In this document: positions 30,842 through 38,140 of the stretch, in pieces
How positions within the stretch are numbered: position 1 is the first letter of the stretch
Layout of the letters: each line of letters begins with the position of its first letter
Position numbers and translations under genes: made by a program
Source: Shouchella xiaoxiensis
Lineage (GTDB): Bacteria > Bacillota > Bacilli > Bacillales > Bacillaceae_D
Direction of reading: 5' to 3'
DNA length: 64,000 bases
Assembly (NCBI RefSeq): GCF_016907895.1
Contig: NZ_JAFBCV010000014.1
Coordinates: forward strand, 58,186-122,185
Notes under the pieces: generated by a model
The model's database searches: none
What the model was told of the DNA's origin: nothing
Seen by the model: the letters and a program-made list of their open reading frames with translations, nothing else

Positions 30842-32564
30842 ATGTGTCGGGTTTAATCCAAAGTTTTGTATAATCCACCCAGCCAAATGTATTTAGTACG
30901 ACATCCATCATTTTTGGTGGAAAGATGGCAAACTGTTTTATACGATACAATGGGATCATAATAAATTGATTGACTAATTGATGTTCTAAGCTTTCAAGTA
31001 ATGATAAAGAACCATCAACACGATCTGGTGAAAAATAGGGTGTATCATCCAATGCGAATACATTCTGTTGACCGTAAATAATTCCATGTACATGAAAGAA
31101 GGCGTTTAAATAAGTGTAACAAGAGTCATCATAAACAAGCTGCTCTCCTAAAAGGAGGTGCGCTTCTTTTTTTTTGTTCGAGTGAAAAGAGTCATAGGGA
31201 ATTACGTGAATATCAATTGTTATACCTGCTTTAGTTAATTGTAATTGAATCCACTCGGCATCTGCTTCATTCCCTGCCCCCTCGTAACTATAAAGCTGCA
31301 GGATTTGACCATCGTATTTACTTGCTTCAAGAAGCTGCTTGCCTGTTTCTTTAGATCGCTCTAGAGTCGGAGAGGTTTCTGTTTCTAACCGGAGGCGAGT
31401 TGCTCGAACAAAGCGATTCCCTTTACATGAACGGATTAAATCTTCTGGTTCAAGAAGATGATAAATGGCTTCTCTGAGTAGCGTATCATTCATTGGTCCT
31501 TTTGTTGTGTTAAGAGTTAGGAGTTTGCAGCCCTGATCCATTTGATCAAATTGATTTAAGTTTGCGTTTGATTGAAGTTCATATGGGTAGTGATAAAAAT
31601 TCAAACGGTTATCAGATGCTAATTCATATGCAGGTTGATTGTCATAAAGGTGAGGGAAAAAATACATCGTTACATCCTCAAGTAATGGTCTTGATAAAAA
31701 ATAGCGATCAAACGCGATCATTGTAAGTTTTTGATTGGTATTTTGAACTAATTGAAATGGTCCTGTGCCAATAGGTAATCGATTTGTGCTATCCTCATGC
31801 AAGATTGAACAAGGAAGGGAAGCGAGTATATGTAGAAACATCGGGTGCGGACGACTAAACGAAAATTGGCAGGTGTATGCATTCATACAGGTTATGGTAT
31901 CTAATGATTGCAAGCCCCAAAACGAATGAATTTCTTCGAAGCGCTTTTTAACATCAGCACTTGTGAACAAAGCACCATTATGAAAATAAACACTTTTGCG
32001 TAAGTAAAAGGTCCAAGTTGAAAATGTCTCATCGCATGTCCAATGATGTGCCAGCTCTCCTGAGAACTGCTTTTTCTCATTAAAATTGACCAAGCAATTA
32101 AATAAATGATGCATGATGTGATTCTCCGAACGCCGATCAACAAGTGCTGGATTTAATACCGGTATTGGACGATAAGATGGGAAACGTAAATGATCACCTA
32201 ATTCCTGCGCATCACTTTGGACGAAATAAGCAGACATCCAAGCTAAAAAACGTTGTTGATCTTGTGGTGAACATGCTTGGATCTGTTGAATAGCTAAATC
32301 TACTGAACCTGCTTTAGCACGACTTTGCGCATCTTCATAGATAAGCATACTTACTGACTTAAGCAATTCAATCCTCGATGTATTTCCTCTGCCTTGGCCA
32401 GAAGTCCACTTAATCCAGTCTGCCCGCTCCATTTTTTTAATTAATAGTTTTGCATTCCGTTCAGAACATGCGAACACATTCGCGGCCTCTGTAACAGTAA
32501 AGGACTGTTCGCTTGATTCCTTGATAACTTTGGTTAATGCCTGGTAATGGTCTAAAAGATTCAT
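30831..32564 (-). CDS. SgrR-type regulator with solute-binding-protein domain
   Basis: 577 aa from the ATG at 32564, which follows GAGAGG; a TTG two codons earlier is too close. The N-terminal ~110 residues are a winged-helix domain (FTVTEAANVFACSERNAKLLIKKM). Residues from about 160 resemble an SBP_bac_5 oligopeptide/sugar-binding domain (HHLFNCLVNFNEKKQFSGELAHHW; TFYLRKSVYFHNGALFTSADV; GTGPFQLVQN). There is no signal peptide, so it is cytoplasmic. SgrR in E. coli senses sugar-phosphate stress; here it is divergent from the Ham1-like/MFS pair, its likely target. Confidence 0.85.
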   Translation of the reverse strand: MNLLDHYQALTKVIKESSEQSFTVTEAANVFACSERNAKLLIKKMERADWIKWTSGQGRGNTSRIELLKSVSMLIYEDAQSRAKAGSVDLAIQQIQACSPQDQQRFLAWMSAYFVQSDAQELGDHLRFPSYRPIPVLNPALVDRRSENHIMHHLFNCLVNFNEKKQFSGELAHHWTCDETFSTWTFYLRKSVYFHNGALFTSADVKKRFEEIHSFWGLQSLDTITCMNAYTCQFSFSRPHPMFLHILASLPCSILHEDSTNRLPIGTGPFQLVQNTNQKLTMIAFDRYFLSRPLLEDVTMYFFPHLYDNQPAYELASDNRLNFYHYPYELQSNANLNQFDQMDQGCKLLTLNTTKGPMNDTLLREAIYHLLEPEDLIRSCKGNRFVRATRLRLETETSPTLERSKETGKQLLEASKYDGQILQLYSYEGAGNEADAEWIQLQLTKAGITIDIHVIPYDSFHSNKKKEAHLLLGEQLVYDDSCYTYLNAFFHVHGIIYGQQNVFALDDTPYFSPDRVDGSLSLLESLEHQLVNQFIMIPLYRIKQFAIFPPKMMDVVLNTFGWVDYTKLWIKPDTLKS

Positions 32565-32581
32565 TCGCAACTACCTCTCAT

Positions 32582-32618
32582 AAAAGGGGAAAAATTATAA
32601 TTTTTAGTTTACCCTTTT
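32582..32618. promoter_or_regulatory. Palindromic segment in the sgrR-like/ham1-like divergent gap
   Basis: A 16-bp perfect palindrome AAAAATTATAATTTTT (32590-32605) lies between AAAAGGG (32582-32588) and CCCTTTT (32612-32618). It contains TATAAT on both strands. It could be an operator for the regulator or a shared promoter zone; no good -35 box was found. Confidence 0.4.
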
Positions 32619-32672
32619 TATCCTCTTTTTTAAAGGAGAAAATGGAAGAAGTGAAATGAGGTGCGCATTGAC

Positions 32673-33266
32673 ATGTATAAAGTCTATATTGCAAGTTGGA
32701 ATGAAGCAAAACGAAAGGAGATTAGAGCCGCACTTAGTCAAATACAAGGGAGACTTCAGCTCGTTGATTATAATGATGTTTATGATGTTGAAGAGACAGG
32801 AACTACTTTTGAAGAAAATGCACTGTTAAAAGCAAGACATCTAAGCAAGCATACACAAGGAATTATTGTGGCGGAAGATTCTGGTCTTGTGGTTGAAGCT
32901 CTTAATGGAGAACCGGGTGTGAAGACAGCAAGGTTTTTCAGCGGAACCGATCATGACCGTGCGCATGAGCTTCAAAGGAGAATGGCTTCTGTTTCAATTG
33001 AAAAGCGACAAGCTTATTTTCAAAGTGTTGTTGCTGTTCTATTTCCAGATGGGACGATTAAAACCACAAGTGGTGTTCTCTCTGGTTGGATTTCGACTGC
33101 TCCTATTCAAGCTAAAGCAGGGTATGATGGCTTGTTTTTGCTTTCAAATGGGAAGCGTCTTGCGCAGGCAGATGATGTTTATGCTTTTACTCATCGACAA
33201 ATTGCTTTGGAACAAGCGAAACGTGAGATTAAACATTGGCTCGTAGGAAGGCACAAGCATGAGTAA
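32673..33266 (+). CDS. Divergent Ham1/RdgB-family (non-canonical NTP pyrophosphatase) protein
   Basis: 197 aa from ATG 32673, 9 bases after GAGGTG; a GTG at 32661 lies within the ribosome site. The family hallmarks SWNEAKRKEI, EETGTTFEENALLKARHLSK and VAEDSGLVVEALNGEPGV are kept. The C-terminal signature is altered: GFGYDPxF reads KAGYDGLF, and SHR reads THR. The classical RdgB removes dITP/XTP. The changes suggest a paralogue with another nucleotide substrate. The stop overlaps the MFS gene by 8 bases. Confidence 0.8.
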   Translation: MYKVYIASWNEAKRKEIRAALSQIQGRLQLVDYNDVYDVEETGTTFEENALLKARHLSKHTQGIIVAEDSGLVVEALNGEPGVKTARFFSGTDHDRAHELQRRMASVSIEKRQAYFQSVVAVLFPDGTIKTTSGVLSGWISTAPIQAKAGYDGLFLLSNGKRLAQADDVYAFTHRQIALEQAKREIKHWLVGRHKHE

Positions 33267-34473
33267 CGAGAAGAAGAAAGTTGTTGGGATTGCACTTATT
33301 ACAGCTATTGCTGTTTTAGGAGATTCCATGCTTTTTATAGTGCTTCCTTTATATTATGAAGAGTTTGGTTTAACGAGCCTATGGCAAGTTGGCGTATTAC
33401 TATCTGTAAACCGATTCATTCGATTACCGATTAATCCGTTAATTGGTTGGTTTTATACAAAGTTTCAGCTCCGAACGGGTGTTTTTATTTCGCTGGGTTT
33501 AACCATTTTAACGACCCTCTCCTACGGTTTTATAAAAGAATTTGTCATTCTAATTTTCATGCGAATTCTCTGGGGGGTTGCGTGGTCACTTCTAAGGCTT
33601 GGTGGAATGCTAACGGTGGTAAATGTTGCTGGAAATCATAACAGAGGAAATTTAATTGGCTTATACAATGGTCTTTGGGGTTTAGGCGGCCTTGGAGGTA
33701 TGTTGTTTGGCGGTCTGTTCGTAGAACTGTGGAGTATAACAGGAATTGTTGTCTTATTCGCAAGTTTAAGTGTAGCAATGATCCCTATTGTTCATTGGCT
33801 AGTTCCTCTAAAAACAGAAGAAGAACGCACGTCTAATGATCAAGAGCAGCATGGCTGGCTAGATGGCTTTACGGTGATTGTATTTGGAACTGGGTTTATA
33901 AAGGGGTTTCTACTATTTGGGTTCTTTGCTTCAACGATTAGCATCGTGATCGACCAAGTGTATCAGCAGAACTGGTCTATTGGGGGCATACTCATTTCTT
34001 CTGCTGCCATTGCCAGCATTATTCAAGCCATTCGATGGGGGTGGGACCCATTTCTAGCACCGTGGTTTGGTCGACTTCTCGATCAATCAAAAAGGCCTCA
34101 ACTTTATCTTATTTTCGTCCTATGTATCATTGCCAGTTTATTTATGGTCCAGCAACAACGATGGTCGCTCATCGTTTTACTTATTGCTTTACTCATTTTT
34201 CAGTTATGTTCTACTTTTTTTGTCACGATGGTTGATACATTTGCAGCAACGATTGCTGTGAAAAATCCGGTTAAGGTTGTGACGATCCATACGGTCATGG
34301 TTGATTTCGGAGCGGCAATGGGTCCGCTATTTTCTTTATACGTAATTGATCTCTATGGTCTCCAAGTGATGTTTTCAATTGCTGCCCTTTTAGCACTGGT
34401 GGTTGCAGCAATATGGACGGTGTATTTCATTTTCCACAAGCGCACTTTCACTGAGAATGATTCGAAATCATAA
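33259..34473 (+). CDS. MFS transporter
   Basis: 404 aa with about 12 hydrophobic segments. The loop after helix 2 (NPLIGWFYTKFQLRTG) is the MFS cytoplasmic motif region, and helices 4-5 contain RGNLIGLYNGLWGLGGLGGMLFGG in pieces. The substrate is unknown. It overlaps the Ham1-like gene, so the two are co-translated; a linked role in handling a nucleoside, base analogue or similar toxic compound is only inference. Confidence 0.88.
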   Translation: MSNEKKKVVGIALITAIAVLGDSMLFIVLPLYYEEFGLTSLWQVGVLLSVNRFIRLPINPLIGWFYTKFQLRTGVFISLGLTILTTLSYGFIKEFVILIFMRILWGVAWSLLRLGGMLTVVNVAGNHNRGNLIGLYNGLWGLGGLGGMLFGGLFVELWSITGIVVLFASLSVAMIPIVHWLVPLKTEEERTSNDQEQHGWLDGFTVIVFGTGFIKGFLLFGFFASTISIVIDQVYQQNWSIGGILISSAAIASIIQAIRWGWDPFLAPWFGRLLDQSKRPQLYLIFVLCIIASLFMVQQQRWSLIVLLIALLIFQLCSTFFVTMVDTFAATIAVKNPVKVVTIHTVMVDFGAAMGPLFSLYVIDLYGLQVMFSIAALLALVVAAIWTVYFIFHKRTFTENDSKS

Positions 34474-34514
34474 CTGGTCTATGCCCTGAATAAACTGGCA
34501 TTGGAGGTGGATAG

Positions 34515-36557
34515 ATGGAACGGAAGCCGAAGAAACCGAATCGAAAAGCTGAACAGGTCGAACAATTTAGCAGAAACAACTACAATCAAAAATTAACTAC
34601 GAATCAAGGAACAAAAATAGCGAATGATGAAAATACATTAAAAGCTGGTGAGCGTGGACCAAGTTTGTTGGAAGATTTTATAATGCGAGAGAAGTTAAGT
34701 CATTTTGATCGGGAACGAATTCCAGAACGTGTAGTTCATGCCAGAGGCTACGGTGTTTACGGAAATTTTAAAGTATATCAATCGCAAGAGGCGCTAACAA
34801 AAGCAGATTTTTTACAAAATCCTAACGTCGAAACGCCTGTTTTTCTCCGCTTTTCTGAAGTTGCAGGATCAAAGGGCGCTGCTGAAACGGTGCGTGATGT
34901 GCGAGGGTTTGCTGTGAAGTTTTATACTGAAGAAGGGAATTTTGATTTAGTTGGTAATAATATCCCCGTTTTCTTCATTCAAGACGGGTTGAAGTTTCCT
35001 GATTTAATCCATGCAGTTAAACCAGAGCCAAACAATGAAATTCCACAAGCGGCAACTGCCCATGATACATTTTGGGATTTTATCGCAAATAATCCTGAAT
35101 CAACTCATATGATGATGTGGATTATGAGTGACCGAACCATTCCTAAGAGCTTTAGAACAATGGAAGGGTTTGGGGTTCACACGTTTAAGCTTGTTAATGC
35201 CAGAGGAAACGTACATTTTGTTAAGTTTCACTGGAAACCTAGATTAGGGGTTCATTCTCTTGTTTGGGATGAGTCTCAGAAGCTTGGGGGCATTGACCCC
35301 GATTTCCATCGTAGAGACATTTGGGAGCTGATTGATTCAGGAGGCGAGGCGGTCTGGGAACTTGGCATTCAGGTCATTGAAGAAAAAGATGAATTTATGT
35401 TCGACTTCGATATATTAGATGCTACCAAGCTTTGGCCGGAGGAAGATGTTCCTGTTCGAATTATTGGCGAAATGCGTCTGAATCGTAATGTTGAAAATGT
35501 GTTTGCGGAAACCGAGCAAGTAGCGCTTCATCCAGGAAACATCGTTCCAGGGATCGATTTTACAAATGATCCACTTTTGCAAACACGTTTATTCTCTTAT
35601 ACGGACACTCAAATGTATCGGGTCGGAACAAATCATCAAGAATTGCCAATTAATGCACCAATTTGTCCTTTCCATAATAATCAGCGAGATGGGGCGATGC
35701 GATACATTGTAGATCAAGGAAATGTTGCCTATAAAAAGAATTCGATATGGAATAACACACCGAAAGAAGTTCCTCCCTCACAAGGAGGATTTGAAACGTA
35801 TCCAGAAACGGTGAGCGGAAAAAAAATTCGCAAAACCGCACCTAGCTTCGCGGACCACTACTCGCAGGCGAGGCTGTTTTGGAATAGCATGAGCCACTGG
35901 GAGAAAGACCATATAGCAAATGCGTTTAGTTTTGAACTTGGAAAAGTAAAAAGCAAGGATGTAAGGCAGCAAGTTGTTACCCAAATTGGCAAAGTGAGCA
36001 ACGCCCTTGCTTCAGCAGTAGCGGAGCAAATCGGAGTGAATAAAGCGAATGTAAAAGAATCTTCAGTGACAAAATCATCGCCAGCTTTAAGTATGGCTAA
36101 GACAAAGAAGATGGTAGAAACGTTAAAAGTAGGTGTCTTAGTCGCAGATGGGTTTGATGATGCCATGACGAAGGACATTTTGACTCGATTGCAGCAGGCA
36201 GACGTTCGCCTCGTTATTATTAGTGAAAAGCAACAAGCTGTAAAAGGAAAGAATATGAACAGGTTAGAAGTAAATGATAGCTTTTTAACAGCCTCTCCTC
36301 TTTTGTACGACGCTCTTCTTGTCGTAGGTGGTGAGAATTTAGATGAGTACACAAAAGCTGAGATGAAAAGCTATGTTCGAGAACAATATATGCATTATAA
36401 GCCGATTGCGTTTTTAAAACAGGCAGCTTTTATTGCTAAAGAATTGGGGATAGAAGGAGGTCTCGGAGTTCTTGTTGAAACAAGAGAGAATAAAAGTCAG
36501 TTTACGCAAGAGTTTTTAACCAACTTAGCGCAACAGCGTTTTTTTTCGAGAAAATAA
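34515..36557 (+). CDS. katE: Large-subunit monofunctional catalase (KatE type)
   Basis: 680 aa clade 2 catalase. Heme pocket motifs [12 protein letters not shown] (catalytic His), [20 protein letters not shown] and [12 protein letters not shown] (distal Asn) lie in the N-terminal half. The heme-ligand region [14 protein letters not shown] follows. Residues from about 535 form the extra flavodoxin-like/class I amidotransferase-like domain ([30 protein letters not shown]). B. subtilis KatE of about 686 aa is SigB-dependent; no SigB promoter was recognised here. A GGAGGTGG ribosome site precedes the ATG. Confidence 0.96.
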   Translation: MERKPKKPNRKAEQVEQFSRNNYNQKLTTNQGTKIANDENTLKAGERGPSLLEDFIMREKLSHFDRERIPERVVHARGYGVYGNFKVYQSQEALTKADFLQNPNVETPVFLRFSEVAGSKGAAETVRDVRGFAVKFYTEEGNFDLVGNNIPVFFIQDGLKFPDLIHAVKPEPNNEIPQAATAHDTFWDFIANNPESTHMMMWIMSDRTIPKSFRTMEGFGVHTFKLVNARGNVHFVKFHWKPRLGVHSLVWDESQKLGGIDPDFHRRDIWELIDSGGEAVWELGIQVIEEKDEFMFDFDILDATKLWPEEDVPVRIIGEMRLNRNVENVFAETEQVALHPGNIVPGIDFTNDPLLQTRLFSYTDTQMYRVGTNHQELPINAPICPFHNNQRDGAMRYIVDQGNVAYKKNSIWNNTPKEVPPSQGGFETYPETVSGKKIRKTAPSFADHYSQARLFWNSMSHWEKDHIANAFSFELGKVKSKDVRQQVVTQIGKVSNALASAVAEQIGVNKANVKESSVTKSSPALSMAKTKKMVETLKVGVLVADGFDDAMTKDILTRLQQADVRLVIISEKQQAVKGKNMNRLEVNDSFLTASPLLYDALLVVGGENLDEYTKAEMKSYVREQYMHYKPIAFLKQAAFIAKELGIEGGLGVLVETRENKSQFTQEFLTNLAQQRFFSRK

Positions 36558-36564
36558 GGATAAA

Positions 36565-36600
36565 GAGGCGGAGAATAATATACTTCGTCTCTCTTCTTTT
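36565..36600 (+). terminator. Terminator after katE
   Basis: GAGGCGGAG (36565-36573) pairs with CTTCGTCTC (36583-36591), with two G-U pairs, followed by TCTTCTTTT. Confidence 0.6.
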
Positions 36601-36613
36601 AGTGGAGGTAAAC

Positions 36614-37273
36614 ATGATCTTTTTTGATTTAGATGATACATTGCTTAATCATGAAGAAGCAGAACGCAAAGGCGCTCTTTTGTTTAGAAATCATTATGAT
36701 CAATTAAAGAATCGGACGGAGTTAACGTTTGAGCAACAATGGAAAACTGCATCGGCTCATTACTTCAGGCATTATTTAAACGGCAAAATCAGTTTTGAAG
36801 AACAGAGGATAGAGCGAATACGAGCCATTTTTTCAGATTCAATAACCACCAAAGAAGCAAGAGAACGGTTTGAGGTCTACATCGGCTATTATGAGAAAAA
36901 TTGGAGTGCGTTTTCAGATGTACATAAATGTTTGCAGCGGATTTCAAAAGTAACGAAAATTGGTGTGATTACAAATGGAAAAAGAGAACAGCAAGTTAAA
37001 AAAATCCAGGCAATTGGATTAAGCTCGATGATTGATTTCCTAATTTGTTCTGATGATATTGGACAAGCTAAACCTTCTGTTAACTTGTATCATCATGCGT
37101 GTAATCGAGTTGGAAAAGACCCAGCAGTTTGTTTATATGTAGGTGATAATTTGAAAACCGATGTGTATGGAAGTTTGAATGCAGGAATGGAGGCGATTTG
37201 GTTGAATCGTAAACGAAAACCAGTTCCGATGTCTGTCAACGCTATTGTTTCTCTGTCTGAGTTGTCGTATTAA
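36614..37273 (+). CDS. HAD-family hydrolase
   Basis: 219 aa. The nucleophile motif FFDLDDTLL is at the N-terminus, motif II Thr/Asn in GVITNGKREQQ, Lys in GQAKPSVNLYH and the acidic motif in YVGDNLKTDVYG. The alpha-helical cap and length match YfnB/YjjG-like pyrimidine- or sugar-phosphate phosphatases. ATG 36614 follows TGGAGGT; an earlier GTG at 36602 is within that site. Confidence 0.88.
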   Translation: MIFFDLDDTLLNHEEAERKGALLFRNHYDQLKNRTELTFEQQWKTASAHYFRHYLNGKISFEEQRIERIRAIFSDSITTKEARERFEVYIGYYEKNWSAFSDVHKCLQRISKVTKIGVITNGKREQQVKKIQAIGLSSMIDFLICSDDIGQAKPSVNLYHHACNRVGKDPAVCLYVGDNLKTDVYGSLNAGMEAIWLNRKRKPVPMSVNAIVSLSELSY

Positions 37274-37275
37274 AT

Positions 37276-37308
37276 GTAAATAAGAGAGCACTTTGCTCTC
37301 TTATTTAC
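37276..37308. terminator. Bidirectional terminator between the HAD gene and the coat genes
   Basis: A 15-bp stem, GTAAATAAGAGAGCA and its exact complement, with loop CTT. The minus-strand coat gene ends at the adjoining base. Confidence 0.9.
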
Positions 37309-37629
37309 TCAAGAATAGGGTAATTGATTCTTATCCGTTGAATGCTGTTGGTAGCTTTGTTGAATTTGCGTGTCTTGAGTGGGGCTTAAGCTGTAAAGTC
37401 CTTTTCTAAACATCGTCTCATAGAGCGTACGTTGCATTTGTGAAGCTTCGTTGTTTGCTTGGTGAATCGTTTGATAATAAGCTTCATGACTCGCTTCATG
37501 TTCTGCTATCGAGTAAGAAACGGTTATATACTTCTCCGTTGAAAGCATATCGGTAATAAAATCTTGATCGGTCATACTCGTCGTTGTTGGCAACGGTATT
37601 TTTTGGTTTTGAATAGTATTTTGATTCAC
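37309..37629 (-). CDS. CotF-like spore coat protein
   Basis: 106 aa from GTG 37629, 8 bases after AAGGAG; a GTG at 37638 overlaps the ribosome site. The core SMTDQDFITDMLSTEKYITV and SYSIAEHEASHEAYYQTIHQ resembles the helical ferritin-like CotF family of spore coat proteins. The tail is Gln-rich. It lies 12 bases after a second family member. Likely made in the mother cell or forespore. Confidence 0.78.
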   Translation of the reverse strand: MNQNTIQNQKIPLPTTTSMTDQDFITDMLSTEKYITVSYSIAEHEASHEAYYQTIHQANNEASQMQRTLYETMFRKGLYSLSPTQDTQIQQSYQQHSTDKNQLPYS

Positions 37630-37641
37630 GCTGTCCACTCC

Positions 37642-37920
37642 TTATTGATATGTTGGTGCTTGCCCAGGTTGATTGAGCATACTTAATAACTGGTCATAAT
37701 GACGTTGGTGCATCTGCCCTGCAGCATCAATCGCTTGCTTGATCTCTTGATCTTGACAATGTTGCGCATAAAAATGAGCCTTTTTGGCAGCTGTTAAATT
37801 CCAAGCCATCATGTCATTAATGTAATTTAAATCTTTACCAGTAAGTACGGCTGGGGCTTCTTGCAAATGAGCTGATGTTTGTGCCTGTGTTGATTGAGCT
37901 TGTGGTTGTTCTTGATTCAT
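37642..37920 (-). CDS. CotF-like spore coat protein (YusN-like)
   Basis: 92 aa. A Gln/Ala-rich N-terminus precedes LTGKDLNYINDMMAWNLTAA and HFYAQHCQDQEIKQAIDAAG, the CotF-type two-helix pattern. In B. subtilis yusN, a CotF homologue, also lies beside the fadN operon, which supports the call. It is the first gene of a two-gene unit; the upstream sequence has a candidate SigG-type promoter. Confidence 0.8.
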   Translation of the reverse strand: MNQEQPQAQSTQAQTSAHLQEAPAVLTGKDLNYINDMMAWNLTAAKKAHFYAQHCQDQEIKQAIDAAGQMHQRHYDQLLSMLNQPGQAPTYQ

Positions 37921-37955
37921 ATTTAATCCTCCTTAGATGTTGACAGGTTTAAAGG

Positions 37956-37985
37956 TAGTATTTGAAAGACTGCATCTTTTATACA
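37956..37985 (-). promoter_or_regulatory. Candidate forespore (SigG/SigF-type) promoter for the coat genes
   Basis: On the minus strand TGTATA (37985-37980), 17 bases, AATACTA (37962-37956), close to the SigG consensus TGAATA-N17/18-CATACTA. It ends 36 bases before the start codon of the YusN-like gene. Confidence 0.45.
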
Positions 37986-38019
37986 GAAGAAAAAAGGAAG
38001 AATTTGCAGAAGATTTGTA

Positions 38020-38048
38020 TTGCAAACGCTATCATTATTCGTTATAGT
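38020..38048 (+). promoter_or_regulatory. Promoter of fadN-fadA-fadE, with an overlapping cre box
   Basis: TTGCAA (38020-38025), 17 bases, TATAGT (38043-38048). TGCAAACGCTATCA at 38021-38034 differs from the cre consensus at one position and covers the -35 box, predicting CcpA repression. Confidence 0.65.
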
Positions 38049-38089
38049 TAAAGAAAGCTTGAGAAAAGCGATTTTTTATTGCTCAAAAA

Positions 38090-38109
38090 ATGAATGAGTA
38101 TTCATTCGT
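38090..38109. promoter_or_regulatory. FadR operator
   Basis: ATGAATGAGTATTCATTCGT matches the Bacillus FadR palindrome TGAATGA-N-TA-N-TCATTCA with mismatches only at the edge. It sits about 40 bases downstream of the -10 box. FadR releases it when long-chain acyl-CoA binds. Confidence 0.88.
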
Positions 38110-38140
38110 TTTTCATTTTGAGAGGAGGATGACAGAAAGA

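Noticed and set aside
32661..32672. GTG start for the Ham1-like gene
   Set aside because: The codon is part of the GAGGTG ribosome site of the ATG at 32673.
35858..36352. Antisense frame of 164 codons inside katE
   Set aside because: Covers a well-conserved coding domain on the other strand, no ribosome site or motif.
38090..38140. Longer fadN start at 38090
   Set aside because: It lies inside the FadR operator and upstream of the GAGGAGG ribosome site.
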